Positions 9,412 through 18,596 of a stretch of 56,749 nucleotides of DNA are shown here, one piece after another. The notes below the pieces were generated by a model. It worked only from the letters and a program-made list of their open reading frames with translations. It searched no databases and was not told where the DNA came from. This DNA comes from Rhodocyclaceae bacterium (lineage in GTDB: Bacteria > Pseudomonadota > Gammaproteobacteria > Burkholderiales > Rhodocyclaceae), in assembly GCA_006218025.1 (NCBI GenBank), contig VBWA01000018.1, forward strand, positions 1 to 56,749, in the 5' to 3' direction. The position numbers and the translations under genes were made by a program. How positions within the stretch are numbered: position 1 is the first letter of the stretch; every line of letters begins with the position of its first letter.

Positions 9412-10122
9412 ATGATCAAGACCGCTGCAGTCATCCGCCATGTTCACTTTGAGGACCTCGGGACTTTGGAGTCCCTGCTCAAAAAATGTGGCTATACCGT
9501 TCAGTACCATGATGTGGGCATGGCACCATTAGGCACAATTGATCCGATCGAGACGGACTTGGTCATCGTACTGGGTGCGCCGATTGGGGCCTGTCAAGAA
9601 CATCTATATCCATTCGTCAAGGATGAACTAGGGATTCTCGAAGCTCGTCTGACTCGTAACAGGCCGACGATGGGTATCTGCCTTGGCGCTCAACTGATGG
9701 CTCGTGCGCTTGGCGCGCGGGTCTATCCCGGCCCTCGCCAGGAGATAGGCTTTGCCCCGATCCAACTTACCAACGCCGGAAAGCATTCATGCCTAGCGCC
9801 CTATGGCGAGGAAGGCGCCACAGTTCTGCATTGGCATAGTGACACGTTCGACTTGCCCCAGGGGACCCAACGCCTTGCTTCGACCGAGGTTTGTGAAAAC
9901 CAGGCGTTCTCATGGGGAAGCAACGCCATTGGACTGCAATTCCACCCCGAGGCACAATTTCGGGGATTTGAACGATGGTTGGTCGGCCACGCCTGTGAGA
10001 TTGCTAGTTCCAAAACCCTTTCGGTGACCCGTCTTCGCTCAGATGCTGAAAAGTATTTTCTGGGGATCGAAGCACGAGCCGAACGATGTTTTGGTAATTG
10101 GCTGGACCAGCTTGAACCATGA
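9412..10122 (+). CDS. Class I glutamine amidotransferase-like protein
   Basis: A 236-residue cytosolic protein with the class I amidotransferase fold resembling the GMP synthase glutaminase domain. The triad is visible: Cys90 in GICLGAQLM, His178 and Glu180 in GLQFHPEAQ. No synthetase domain is attached, so it works alone or with an unlinked partner; stand-alone members include gamma-glutamyl hydrolases that cleave amide-linked intermediates. GGAG precedes ATG. It overlaps the MOSC gene by four bases (ATGA). Family assignment is firm; a role as amide hydrolase in the catabolic pathway is inference. Confidence 0.85.
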   Translation: MIKTAAVIRHVHFEDLGTLESLLKKCGYTVQYHDVGMAPLGTIDPIETDLVIVLGAPIGACQEHLYPFVKDELGILEARLTRNRPTMGICLGAQLMARALGARVYPGPRQEIGFAPIQLTNAGKHSCLAPYGEEGATVLHWHSDTFDLPQGTQRLASTEVCENQAFSWGSNAIGLQFHPEAQFRGFERWLVGHACEIASSKTLSVTRLRSDAEKYFLGIEARAERCFGNWLDQLEP

Positions 10123-10838
10123 AAACAGTTCGTATCAACGGCGTATTGTTAGGTCGATCTGTCCCTTTTGGCCCAGCTGGCGAGCCAAGTGCAATCGCCA
10201 AGAAGGCGTCGACCAAGCCAGTCAAAGTAACGGAGACAGGAATTGTTGGGGACGAGCACGGCGACAACCTTCACCATGGCGGTAGGGAGAAGGCACTGCA
10301 CCACTACGCATTAGATCATTACGAAAAGTGGAATAGCGAATTCGACCCGGTCCCGACTGTCCTGAATACCCCGGGAGCGTTCGGCGAGAACCTATCTACG
10401 CTTGGCCTGACCGAAATTGAGATCTGCGTCGGCGACATAGTTTCTGCCGGGACCACTATTCTTCAGGTATCTCAGCCAAGGCAGCCGTGTTGGAAACTTG
10501 ACATCCACTTTGCCAAGGCCGGAATGGCTCGACGCGTTCAAGAATCAATGCGAACCGGCTGGTATTACCGGGTACTACAGTCGGGATGGATCAGTAAGGG
10601 GGATCAGTTAGAAATCCTGAATCGCCCACATCCGGAGTGGACGCTTACTCGCATTTTGCGGACGGTGTATCAACTACCCAGTGACCCAGAAACTCTGGCC
10701 GGCATGGTGGAACTTGAATTGCTGACGCCGTCGTGGCGCGAATTGGCAGCAAGACGCCTCCGAACCGGGGAGATAGAGAGCTGGTCACGTCGACTTGGAG
10801 AGTACCCCGGCAATCCTGCTCCGAGCTCGCATGCTTAA
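10119..10838 (+). CDS. YiiM-like MOSC-domain protein
   Basis: A 239-residue MOSC protein with strong resemblance to YiiM: VTETGIVGDEHGDNLHHGG, FGENLSTLGLTE and LQVSQPRQPCWKL, plus the C-terminal 3-alpha region ending in EIESWSRRLGEY. Cys124 is the expected molybdenum-cofactor ligand. YiiM reduces N-hydroxylated compounds such as 6-hydroxylaminopurine with partner electron carriers. No reductase partner gene is nearby. Translationally coupled to the amidotransferase gene. Its presence in this operon hints that the pathway handles, or produces, an N-hydroxylated amine; this is inference. Confidence 0.85.
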   Translation: MKTVRINGVLLGRSVPFGPAGEPSAIAKKASTKPVKVTETGIVGDEHGDNLHHGGREKALHHYALDHYEKWNSEFDPVPTVLNTPGAFGENLSTLGLTEIEICVGDIVSAGTTILQVSQPRQPCWKLDIHFAKAGMARRVQESMRTGWYYRVLQSGWISKGDQLEILNRPHPEWTLTRILRTVYQLPSDPETLAGMVELELLTPSWRELAARRLRTGEIESWSRRLGEYPGNPAPSSHA

Positions 10839-10886
10839 ACCAACATTCGTCGCCGTCGTTGCCTCAGCTAGATTTAATAGAGTCGT

Positions 10887-12086
10887 ATGAACGCAGTTTT
10901 CCCGCAGAACACGAGCTTGATGCGGATAACCGAACGTCCAGATTTGGTCTTTTCACACGGTTCGGGTTCATGGCTCACCGACGAGCAAGGCAAGCGCTAC
11001 TTGGATTTCGTTCAAGGCTGGGCAGCTAATTGCCTAGGACACGCACCTGCCGCCGTTCTGCAAGCCCTCAACGAACAGAGCTCCCGGCTCGTCAATCCAA
11101 GCCCCGCTTTCTACAACCGCCCTTCGATTGAATTGGCTGAATGCCTAACCAAACACTCCGTGTTCGATCAGGTCTTCTTCGCAAACTCGGGCGCCGAAGC
11201 CAATGAAGGCGCCATCAAACTGGCAAGGAAATGGGGACGGCGGCACAAGGCCGGTGCCTTCGAAATAATCACTTTCGAAAACAGCTTTCACGGCCGCACT
11301 CTGGCCACGATGTCAGCATCGGGCAAGCCAGGTTGGGACAAACTGTTTGCGCCGCAGGTAGACGGCTTCCCGAAAGCAAAGCTGAACGACATCGACTCGG
11401 TTACTGCGCTGATCACCTCGAACACAGCAGCCATCATGCTCGAACTGGTTCAGGGTGAAGCGGGCGTAATCCCGGCAACTTACGAATTCATTCACTCCCT
11501 ACGGGAACTTGCTAATCTGAGCAACGTGCTACTGATCGTAGATGAAGTGCAGACTGGCATCGGGCGTACGGGGAAACTTTTTGCCTACGAACACCTCGGA
11601 ATCGTTCCCGATATCATGACCCTTGGCAAAGGCATCGGTGGAGGAATACCACTAGCCGCTCTGTTGGCGCGCGAAGAAGTCTGCTGCTTCGAGGTTGGGG
11701 ATCAAGGCGGAACCTTTAATGGGAATCCCTTAACGACAGCTGTCGGCGTCGCTGTCCTAAACACAATTCTTACCCCTGGATTTCTGGGCGATGTAGCGAG
11801 CAAGGGTGACTATTTGGCAGCACGTCTAAAAATCCTATCGACGAACTTCGGCCTGCCTGGTGAGCGTGGCGTCGGCTTATTGCGCGGGCTTGTGCTAACC
11901 AACAACTGTGCGGGGTCCATCGTGCTCTCTGCACTCCAGAGAGCTCCCGATGGCCTGCTGCTAAACGCACCTCGCCCGAACCTCCTCCGCTTCATGCCAG
12001 CGTTGACGGTGACGCATCAGGAAATTGACCTGATGGTCGAATGGCTGACATCTATTCTCGACGACTCCACCGCTCTCCACCAATAG
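10887..12086 (+). CDS. Class III PLP aminotransferase (ArgD-like)
   Basis: A 399-residue fold-type I aminotransferase close to acetylornithine/omega-amino acid transaminases. Visible features are the [17 protein letters not shown] phosphate-binding segment, [14 protein letters not shown] (Asp219), and the PLP lysine, Lys248, in [10 protein letters not shown]. It transfers an omega- or beta-amino group to a 2-oxo acid, giving a semialdehyde. It begins 48 bases after the MOSC gene, without a strong ribosome site. Because MmsA in the partner operon oxidises semialdehydes, a beta-amino acid transaminase fits the context better than arginine biosynthesis. Confidence 0.85.
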   Translation: MNAVFPQNTSLMRITERPDLVFSHGSGSWLTDEQGKRYLDFVQGWAANCLGHAPAAVLQALNEQSSRLVNPSPAFYNRPSIELAECLTKHSVFDQVFFANSGAEANEGAIKLARKWGRRHKAGAFEIITFENSFHGRTLATMSASGKPGWDKLFAPQVDGFPKAKLNDIDSVTALITSNTAAIMLELVQGEAGVIPATYEFIHSLRELANLSNVLLIVDEVQTGIGRTGKLFAYEHLGIVPDIMTLGKGIGGGIPLAALLAREEVCCFEVGDQGGTFNGNPLTTAVGVAVLNTILTPGFLGDVASKGDYLAARLKILSTNFGLPGERGVGLLRGLVLTNNCAGSIVLSALQRAPDGLLLNAPRPNLLRFMPALTVTHQEIDLMVEWLTSILDDSTALHQ

Positions 12087-12658
12087 AGTCCTTGGTCGGC
12101 TTTGCGTAGATTTCAAACCAATTGACGTGGTGCAATCCAGAGCAGTAAGCGGTTCCAAGGCTCGATCTACCGGGTGATCCAGTCAATTGCGTCTAAAATA
12201 ATGCCGCATAGTCTGCGCAGCGGCCGTTTAAGAGTATCCAGAAAACCCGGAGTGATTCAGAGTCCCGCGTTGACTTTGGAGTTCCTCTCTAAGTGAGGTG
12301 CCCCCGTTAAGTTAATAGTGCCAAGGGCGTTCTAGCAAATCCATGGTTGTGATGTGCTTGCCTTTTTCGGGCCACTGGCAGCGTTAGTTTTCGGCGCCGT
12401 TACTCGACCCATTGCTGCCATCGATCGGTGGCGAGGCCAACGGCAGCAAAGGCCGAGGGCTTGCCGGTGAGCAGTCGCCTTGAACGGCCGCTGAACTTTG
12501 TTACCTGCCTTTCATGCGGCGACAGCGCGAAAGTCAGCTAAGGGCACGAAGGAGACATGGACGATTTCAAAGCTTGAACAGGCATGCCCGAACAGCTGCC
12601 GCGCCGCAGCATGCGGCTTGAATATCAATCACGAATTCCGGATGTTCCATAAATAGGC
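12087..12658. other. Non-coding stretch at the composition boundary
   Basis: No supportable gene in about 570 bases. A short frame with an AAGGAG site near 12548 encodes only six codons. The stretch joins the lower-GC left region to the high-GC chromosome, so it may hold remnants of the insertion that brought the left region, but no inverted terminal repeats or att duplication could be recognised. Confidence 0.5.
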
Positions 12659-12659
12659 C

Positions 12660-12677
12660 GGGCTCCGCGAGGAGCCC
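12660..12677 (-). terminator. GC-rich hairpin after the PanE-like gene
   Basis: GGGCTCC and GGAGCCC form a seven-pair stem with a short loop. It lies about 35 bases beyond the stop of the minus-strand reductase gene. No T-run follows, so termination strength is uncertain. Confidence 0.4.
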
Positions 12678-12680
12678 CGT

Positions 12681-12706
12681 TCGCCGTCCCGCCGGCGCCG
12701 ACTTTT
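12681..12706 (+). repeat. Dispersed 26-nt motif, copy 1
   Basis: Intergenic copy just past the 3' end of the PanE-like gene, about four differences from the consensus (ends in GCCGACTTTT). Consensus on this strand: TCGCCGTGTCG, then CCAGCGCCGACTTTC. Confidence 0.6.
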
Positions 12707-12710
12707 GCCG

Positions 12711-13718
12711 TCAGCGCGCGGTGACCGCCAGCTTGCCGTTCTGCTCGGCTAGCGTCTTCGCCAGCAGCGAAGCGCAGGCGTAAACGGCGTCGATGCAAGG
12801 GGTCGGCGTCTCCGTCAAGCGACCGAGTTCGCGCACGGAGCCGACCAGTGCTTCGAGTTCGAGCGGCCGACCGGTCTCGACGTCCTGCAGCATCGAGGTC
12901 TTGTGCTTGCCCACCGCCTCGGCGCCGGCGATGCGCTTTTCCAGCGAGACCCTGAACTTGACGCCGAGCTTTTCGGCGATGGACTGCGCCTCGCGCATCA
13001 TGCTGGCCGCCAGCTCGCGCGTCAGCGGGAACTGGCAGATATCGACCAGAGTGGCGTGCGTCAGCGCGCTGATGGGGTTGAAACTGAGGTTGCCCCAGAG
13101 CTTGAGCCAGATCTCGGAGCGGATGTCGGTGGATACCGGCGCCTTGAAGCCGGCGCCGATCAGCGTCTGCGCCAGTGCTTCGACGCGCGGGCTCTTGCTG
13201 CCATCGAGCTCGCCCAGGGTGAAGCGATTGCCCTCGATGACCTTGATCACGCCTGGCGCGACCAGTTCGGAAGCCGGATAGACCACACTGCCGATGACGC
13301 GCTCGATCTCGATGTTCGCCGCTACCGTGCCGTCGGGATCGACCGTGCTGACCGGGCGGCCCTCCCACGGGCCGGCCAGCTTGTGGAAGTACCACCAGGG
13401 AATGCCGTTCTGCATGGTGACGACGAGGGTGTCGGGGCCGAACAGTCCGCGCATGTCGGGCAGCACGTCCTTGACCTGGTGGGCTTTGAGGGTCAGCAGC
13501 ACGATATCCTGCGTGCCGGCCTCGCTCATCTTCTGCGCGCCGCGGACGTTGGCGGCATGGCGCTCGGTGCCATCCTCCTCGATCAGCCTGAGGCCGTTGG
13601 CCTGGATCGCGGCGAGGTTTGGCCCGCGCGCGATGCAGGTCACTTCCTCGCCGGCCAGCGCCAGCCTCGCGCCGAGATAGCCGCCGATGGCGCCAGCGCC
13701 GACAATCGCAATCTTCAT
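12711..13718 (-). CDS. 2-dehydropantoate 2-reductase family protein (PanE/ApbA-like)
   Basis: A 335-residue NADP-dependent reductase with an N-terminal Rossmann motif GAGAIGGYLGARLA, the LLTLKAHQV segment with the conserved Lys near residue 75, and the C-terminal all-helical domain. The start at 13718 is set by AAAGGAGG upstream; a longer frame to 13772 is not needed. True PanE makes pantoate, but paralogs reduce other 2-oxo acids. Being last in an operon with TctABC and a CoA ligase, it probably acts on the imported carboxylic acid rather than in pantothenate synthesis. Confidence 0.8.
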   Translation of the reverse strand: MKIAIVGAGAIGGYLGARLALAGEEVTCIARGPNLAAIQANGLRLIEEDGTERHAANVRGAQKMSEAGTQDIVLLTLKAHQVKDVLPDMRGLFGPDTLVVTMQNGIPWWYFHKLAGPWEGRPVSTVDPDGTVAANIEIERVIGSVVYPASELVAPGVIKVIEGNRFTLGELDGSKSPRVEALAQTLIGAGFKAPVSTDIRSEIWLKLWGNLSFNPISALTHATLVDICQFPLTRELAASMMREAQSIAEKLGVKFRVSLEKRIAGAEAVGKHKTSMLQDVETGRPLELEALVGSVRELGRLTETPTPCIDAVYACASLLAKTLAEQNGKLAVTAR

Positions 13719-13743
13719 CGTTTCCGACCTCCTTTCGAATCGC

Positions 13744-15261
13744 TTACTGGTGCAAGTGGGCGTTGGTCTCACGCTTGCGCAGAAGGTCTTTCAGGGCGCC
13801 CCATGCCGGCAGGAACAGCAGGAAGATGGCCACGGCCATCAGGCCGCCCACCAGCCAGTTGGCGTAAAAGATATTGACGTTGCCCTGCGACATCAGCATC
13901 GACTGGCGGAAGCTCGATTCGGCCATGTCCCCGAGCACCAATGCCAGCACCAGCGGAGCAAGAGGATAGCGTAATTTCTTGAACAGGTAGCCGAGCACGC
14001 CGAACACCAGCATCATCACCACGTCGGTGATCGAGCTGTGCACCGTGTAGGCACCGACGGCGCAGATGAAAATGATCACCGGCGCAATCACCGGGAAGGG
14101 AATGCGCAGGATGGCCGCCCACCATGGCACCGTGGTCAGCACCACGAAGAGGCCGACGATGTTGCCCAGGTACATGCTGGCGATCAGGCCCCAGACGAAG
14201 TCCTTCTGTTCGACGAACAACAGCGGTCCGGGCTGCAGGCCCCAGATCAGGAGGCCGCCGAGCAGCACTGCCGCCGTTGGGGAACCGGGGATGCCCAGGG
14301 TCAGCATGGGCAGCAGGGCGGCGGTGCCGGCGGCATGCGCCGCAGTTTCGGGGGCGACCACACCCTCGACATTGCCCTTGCCGAAAGAGTCCTTGTCCTT
14401 CGCGGCGCGCCGCGCCATGCCGTAGCCCATGAACGAGGCCGGCGTCGCTCCGCCGGGCGTGATGCCCATCCAGCAGCCGATCAGCACCGAGCGAATGAAG
14501 GTGCGCCAGTACTGGAACAGTTGTCCCCAAGTCTGCCAGACGATCCTGAAGTTGATCCTGGCCGACTTGCCCTTGAAGGCCAGGCCCTCTTCCATGGTGG
14601 TGAGGATCTCGCCGATGCCGAAGAGGCCGATCACCGCGATCAGGAAGTCGAAGCCCTTGAGCATCTCGGTGAAGCCGAAGGTCATGCGCAACTGGCCGGT
14701 TACAGTATCCATGCCGACCGCGGCAAGCGCGAAGCCGAGCATCATCGCCGCCAGCGTTTTCATCGGCGGCTCCTTGCTCATGCCGACGAAGCTGCAGAAG
14801 GTCAGCATCTGCACAGCGAAAAATTCCGGTGGACCGAACTCCAGCGCGAACTTCGCCAGCAGCGGCGCGAGGAAGGTGATCGCCAGCACTGCGAACAGCG
14901 CGCCGACGAAGGACGAGGTGAAGGCCGCGGTAAGCGCCTCGGCCGCGCGCCCCTGCTGCGCCATCGGGTAGCCGTCGAAGGTGGTGGCCACCGACCACGG
15001 CTCGCCGGGAATATTGAACAGGATCGAAGTGATCGCGCCGCCGAACAATGCGCCCCAGTAGATGCAGGAGAGCATGATGATGGCCGAGGTCGGGTTCATC
15101 GAGAAGGTCAGCGGCAGCAGGATTGCCACGCCGTTGGCGCCGCCGAGTCCCGGCAGCACGCCGATTAGGATGCCGAGCAGCAGCCCGACCATCATGAAGC
15201 CGAGGTTGGGCAGGGTCAACGCAACGCCGAAACCCTGCATCAGGCTGTTGATTTCGTCCAT
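13744..15261 (-). CDS. tctA: Tripartite tricarboxylate transporter large permease TctA
   Basis: A 505-residue inner-membrane protein with about eleven to twelve helices and the TctA landmarks GVLPGLGGANGVAILLPLTF and, in the second half, GITPGGATPASFMGYG. It forms the transport channel driven by the ion gradient, receiving substrate from TctC. It starts directly after the stop of the short repeat-derived frame at 15262-15345, whose end supplies the GGAGG ribosome site. The reductase gene follows after 25 bases. Confidence 0.92.
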   Translation of the reverse strand: MDEINSLMQGFGVALTLPNLGFMMVGLLLGILIGVLPGLGGANGVAILLPLTFSMNPTSAIIMLSCIYWGALFGGAITSILFNIPGEPWSVATTFDGYPMAQQGRAAEALTAAFTSSFVGALFAVLAITFLAPLLAKFALEFGPPEFFAVQMLTFCSFVGMSKEPPMKTLAAMMLGFALAAVGMDTVTGQLRMTFGFTEMLKGFDFLIAVIGLFGIGEILTTMEEGLAFKGKSARINFRIVWQTWGQLFQYWRTFIRSVLIGCWMGITPGGATPASFMGYGMARRAAKDKDSFGKGNVEGVVAPETAAHAAGTAALLPMLTLGIPGSPTAAVLLGGLLIWGLQPGPLLFVEQKDFVWGLIASMYLGNIVGLFVVLTTVPWWAAILRIPFPVIAPVIIFICAVGAYTVHSSITDVVMMLVFGVLGYLFKKLRYPLAPLVLALVLGDMAESSFRQSMLMSQGNVNIFYANWLVGGLMAVAIFLLFLPAWGALKDLLRKRETNAHLHQ

Positions 15262-15345
15262 CTAGTCCTCCGCCGGGCAGCCCCAAGGGGGACGGCGCCC
15301 CCCCGTGGGGGGCAGCGAGTTGCTGTTACGAGCGTGGGGGGCCAT
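15262..15345 (-). CDS. Repeat-derived 27-codon mini-ORF between tctB and tctA
   Basis: The tctB-tctA spacer is a GC-rich palindromic element (CCCCCCACG against CGTGGGGGG). It is open from an ATG four bases after the tctB stop to a TAG directly abutting the tctA ATG, encoding MAPHARNSNSLPP then TGGRRPPWGCPAED. The element ends in GGAGGAC, which serves tctA. Whether the peptide is made or kept is unknown; the open frame may simply keep ribosomes running into tctA. Confidence 0.4.
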   Translation of the reverse strand: MAPHARNSNSLPPTGGRRPPWGCPAED

Positions 15346-15349
15346 TTTC

Positions 15350-15862
15350 CTAGAATCCCAGCCAGGCTTCCACCGGACCCTTGGCCAGCGGCACCAGGAA
15401 CCAGCGTTCGAAGATAAGGAAGAACACCACGGGCACGCCCACGGATACCGACACCGTTGTCAGCCAGCCAAAGACGCCGTGACGGCGCATGAAGAAGCCG
15501 ATCAGCAGCGCGCCGGGCAGGTAGAGTCCGAGAAAGGGCACCGCGGCGACGAAGACCGTCAGCGGCCCCAGCATGGCGCCGACATCGCGCAGTTCGCTCC
15601 ACTGCGAGAAAAATGTTGTGTCCTGGCACCAGTTCAGCAGGGTGCGCGCCAGGGTCCACCCCGATGACAGCACGAGAATGCAGCCGATGTAGAAGGGAAA
15701 ATAGCCGGCGCGCGGGCCGTCGTCGGCCCACTCGATACCTACCCGCAGGCTGTCGTATATCACCACCAGGCCGCCGGCCAGGAGCAGCAGTGCCACCCCC
15801 GCCTCCGGGCCGCGCCGCCTCAGTCCAGCGCCGGGGCCGGCCCCTTCAGTCTCTTGATTCAT
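15350..15862 (-). CDS. tctB: Tripartite tricarboxylate transporter small permease TctB
   Basis: A 170-residue membrane protein with four predicted helices, poorly conserved as usual for TctB. The recognisable part is DDGPRAGYFPFYIGCILVLSSGW after the first helix. It pairs with TctA. The gene starts four bases after the tctC stop and is separated from tctA by a repeat-derived mini-ORF. Confidence 0.85.
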   Translation of the reverse strand: MNQETEGAGPGAGLRRRGPEAGVALLLLAGGLVVIYDSLRVGIEWADDGPRAGYFPFYIGCILVLSSGWTLARTLLNWCQDTTFFSQWSELRDVGAMLGPLTVFVAAVPFLGLYLPGALLIGFFMRRHGVFGWLTTVSVSVGVPVVFFLIFERWFLVPLAKGPVEAWLGF

Positions 15863-15866
15863 GAAC

Positions 15867-16877
15867 TCACTTGGCGATGAAGCCGGCTTCCTTCATCAGT
15901 CGCACGTGCAGCGCCTCGTTCCTGGCAACCCAATCGGCATAGTCCTTGCCGGTCATGAAGGTCTGGTTGAAGGCGCCTTTCTCCATGAATTCCTTCCACT
16001 CGGGCAGTTCGCGCACCTTCTTGAACAGATTCACGTAGAAATCGACCTGCTCCGGCGAGACCCCGGGCGGCATGAAGATGCCGCGCAGCATCACGTACTC
16101 GGCGTCGATGCCGGCCGACTGGCAGGTGGGAATGTCGGACCAGGCCTGCTGCGCCGTCACCTTTTTCTTGTAGGGCAGGGGTTTCGCGTCCATCACGCAC
16201 AGCGCGCGCAGCTTGCCGCCGCGCCAATGAGCTTCGGCTTCGATCGGGTTGTTCACGGTCGAGTCGACATGCTTGCCGACCAGTTGCACGGCGACGTCGC
16301 CGCCTCCCTTGAAGGGGATGAAGGTGATCTTCTTGCCCGCAGCCTTTTGCAGCATTACGGTGATGATCTGGTCTTCCTGCTTGGAGCCGGTGCCGGCCAT
16401 CTTGAACTTGTTGTCGGGGCCGGCCTTGATGGCGTCGACGTATTCCTTGGCGGTCTTGTAGGGCGAGTCGGCATTGACCCAGAGCACGAACTCGTCGAGC
16501 GCCAGCATGCTCACCGGGGTCAGGTCGCGCCAGTTGAAGGGCACCGCGGTGGCCAGCGGGGTGGTGAACAGGTTGGATAGCGTGATGATGATCTTGTGGG
16601 CCTCGCCCTTGGCGCCCTTGATCTCAAGGAAGCCCTCGGCGCCGGCGCCGCCCGACTTGTTGACGACAACGAGCGGCTGGTTCATCAGCTTGTGCTTGGC
16701 GATCACGCCTTGCAGGAAGCGCGCCATCTGGTCGGCACCGCCGCCCGTGCCGGCCGGCACGACGAACTCGACCGGCTTGCTCGGTTCCCACGCCATGGCC
16801 GACGAACTGCCAAGAAAGGCCGCGGTCATGCCGAGGGCGGCCAGCAGTCTGTTCAGTGCAAACGTCTTGATGCGCAT
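15867..16877 (-). CDS. tctC: Tripartite tricarboxylate transporter binding protein TctC (Bug family)
   Basis: A 336-residue periplasmic solute receptor. A signal peptide (MRIKTFALNRLLAALGM to SSAMA) precedes WEPSKPVEFVVPAGTGGGADQMAR, the usual Bug-family start, and the FIPFKGGGDVAVQLVG ligand-loop segment is present. Start 16877 is chosen for the GGGGAG site and signal peptide; an upstream extension of 44 codons is rejected. Bug proteins bind a carboxylic acid through two bridging waters; the particular acid cannot be read from sequence. Confidence 0.9.
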   Translation of the reverse strand: MRIKTFALNRLLAALGMTAAFLGSSSAMAWEPSKPVEFVVPAGTGGGADQMARFLQGVIAKHKLMNQPLVVVNKSGGAGAEGFLEIKGAKGEAHKIIITLSNLFTTPLATAVPFNWRDLTPVSMLALDEFVLWVNADSPYKTAKEYVDAIKAGPDNKFKMAGTGSKQEDQIITVMLQKAAGKKITFIPFKGGGDVAVQLVGKHVDSTVNNPIEAEAHWRGGKLRALCVMDAKPLPYKKKVTAQQAWSDIPTCQSAGIDAEYVMLRGIFMPPGVSPEQVDFYVNLFKKVRELPEWKEFMEKGAFNQTFMTGKDYADWVARNEALHVRLMKEAGFIAK

Positions 16878-16953
16878 CGATGTCTCCCCACTTTTATTGT
16901 TGATAAAAATCATGCCCGGGCGCATTGCGCCCAGGCCCCTTGTTTCAACGAAA

Positions 16954-18480
16954 TCAGGCAAGTCCGAGTTTCTGTGCCATCCCGATGCGCTGTAGTTTGC
17001 CGGTGGCACCCTTCGGAATTTCGGCCAGGAGCAGGATCTTTTTCGGTACCTTGAAGTCGGCTACCCGGTTGCCGACAAATTGCTGCAATTCCTTTTCAGT
17101 CACGGCCGCGCCTTCCTTCAACACCACAGCGGCGGCGACTTCCTCGCCAAGCTTGGCATGCGGCATGGCGAAGCACACCACCTGTGCCACGGCCGGGTGG
17201 TCCATGATGATTTCATCGATTTCCCGCGGCGAAATTTTCTCCCCGCCGCGGTTGATGATTTCCTTCAGGCGGCCTGTGAGCGAAATGTAGCCATCGGCGT
17301 CCTTGACGCCCTGGTCGCCGGTACGGAACCAGCCGTTGGTAAACCCCTCGGCGTTGGCCTTTGGATTGTTTTCGTAGCCGGCGGTGACATTGGGTCCGCG
17401 GATGACTATCTCGCCGACGGTATTCGGCGGCAGCAGCTTGCCCGCTTCGTCCATGATGTCCACCTCCGGACCGGCTGCCAGTCCCACGGTGCCGGGCTTG
17501 CGCGGCCTCGGCGGCAGCGGATTGCTGGCCATCTGGTGGGCGGCTTCGGTCATGCCGTAGGCCTCGACCAGCGGCGCGTGGAAAATCTCCTCCAGCTCGG
17601 TAATCACCTGCGGCGGCATCGACGATGACGAGGAGCGCAGGAAGCGAAGCGGATTGCGGGCGATGATCTCCTTGTTGCGCGCGGCCCGCGACACGATCGT
17701 CTGATGCATGGTCGGCACGGCCGTGTACCAGGTGGGATGGCATTCGTCCATCCAGGCAAAGAATTTGAGGGCGTCGAAGCCCGGCGCGCAGAACACCTGT
17801 GATCCGGCCGAGAGCGGGGCGAGGATGCCGGCGATCAGGCCGTGGATGTGGAACAGGGGCATGATGTTGAGGCCGCGGTCCGCCGGCGTGAAGGCCAGGG
17901 TGCGACGGATGTTCTGTGCCGAGGCGCAGACGTTGCGCTGGGAGAGGGGTACGATCTTCGGCCGCGAGGTCGTGCCGGAGGTATGCAGCACCAGGGCCAC
18001 GTCGTCCGCTTCGGCGTATCCGGGATTCGCTGCCGCCGCGTTGCCGGCTTCTCGCGCCACCAGTTCGAAATCGCCCGCGGCGCCATTCGCGTCGGCGACC
18101 AGATCCACCACCCGCACGCCGAGCTTGCGCGCCACGTCCACTGCCGGCGATTGCGAGCCGCGCTCGACAATCAATATCCGCGCGTTCAGGTCGTTGAGAT
18201 AGAACTCGAATTCCTCGGCACGGTAGGCCGGATTGAGCGGCGCGGAAGTGGTGCCGGAGGCAACGGCGATGAAGCAGGTGGCCATCTCGGGACCGTTGGG
18301 CAGCACGATGGCAACGCGGTCGTTGCGGCCGACGCCGAGCGCGTTCAGGCTGCCGATCGTCTTGCCGACGAGGGCGCGCAGTTGTCCGTGCTTGAGCACC
18401 GGCCGGCCCGGCGCGCTGATGGCGGGTGCCGCGTCGTCGCCAGAGGCGAACAGCGCTTTGAAAGTTACAGCGTCAGACAT
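16954..18480 (-). CDS. AMP-dependent acyl-CoA synthetase (oxalyl-CoA synthetase-like)
   Basis: A 508-residue ANL-family ligase that activates a carboxylic acid with ATP and CoA. P-loop LHTSGTTSRPKIVPLS, the YGMTEAAHQM motif, TGDQGVKDADGYISLTGRLKE hinge and the C-terminal catalytic Lys in GATGKLQR are all present. The N-terminal half resembles the PCS60/AAE3 oxalate-CoA ligase branch. ATG 18480 has a GGGAG site. First gene of the operon with tctCBA and the reductase, which suggests import and CoA activation of a short di- or hydroxy-acid; oxalate is only one candidate. Confidence 0.85.
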   Translation of the reverse strand: MSDAVTFKALFASGDDAAPAISAPGRPVLKHGQLRALVGKTIGSLNALGVGRNDRVAIVLPNGPEMATCFIAVASGTTSAPLNPAYRAEEFEFYLNDLNARILIVERGSQSPAVDVARKLGVRVVDLVADANGAAGDFELVAREAGNAAAANPGYAEADDVALVLHTSGTTSRPKIVPLSQRNVCASAQNIRRTLAFTPADRGLNIMPLFHIHGLIAGILAPLSAGSQVFCAPGFDALKFFAWMDECHPTWYTAVPTMHQTIVSRAARNKEIIARNPLRFLRSSSSSMPPQVITELEEIFHAPLVEAYGMTEAAHQMASNPLPPRPRKPGTVGLAAGPEVDIMDEAGKLLPPNTVGEIVIRGPNVTAGYENNPKANAEGFTNGWFRTGDQGVKDADGYISLTGRLKEIINRGGEKISPREIDEIIMDHPAVAQVVCFAMPHAKLGEEVAAAVVLKEGAAVTEKELQQFVGNRVADFKVPKKILLLAEIPKGATGKLQRIGMAQKLGLA

Positions 18481-18596
18481 GAAATCTCCCTTGGGGCCAC
18501 TGCTGTGGCGCTTTTGATGCAATTGCGGTAGAGAAGCGAATTTTGCCGATGCCGGCACGATACATGCAGCAAAGTTTAAATGAAATAATCAAATAT

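Noticed and set aside
12087-12658. Insertion sequence remnant in the boundary region
   Set aside because: No transposase fragment, terminal inverted repeat or target duplication could be recognised.
12903-13877. A 324-codon plus-strand open frame opposite the PanE-like gene
   Set aside because: Antisense to a clear reductase, no ribosome site and low-complexity His/Gly/Arg-rich composition typical of GC-rich shadows.
14038-15168. A 376-codon plus-strand frame opposite tctA
   Set aside because: Shadow of TctA; composition is not protein-like and there is no start context.
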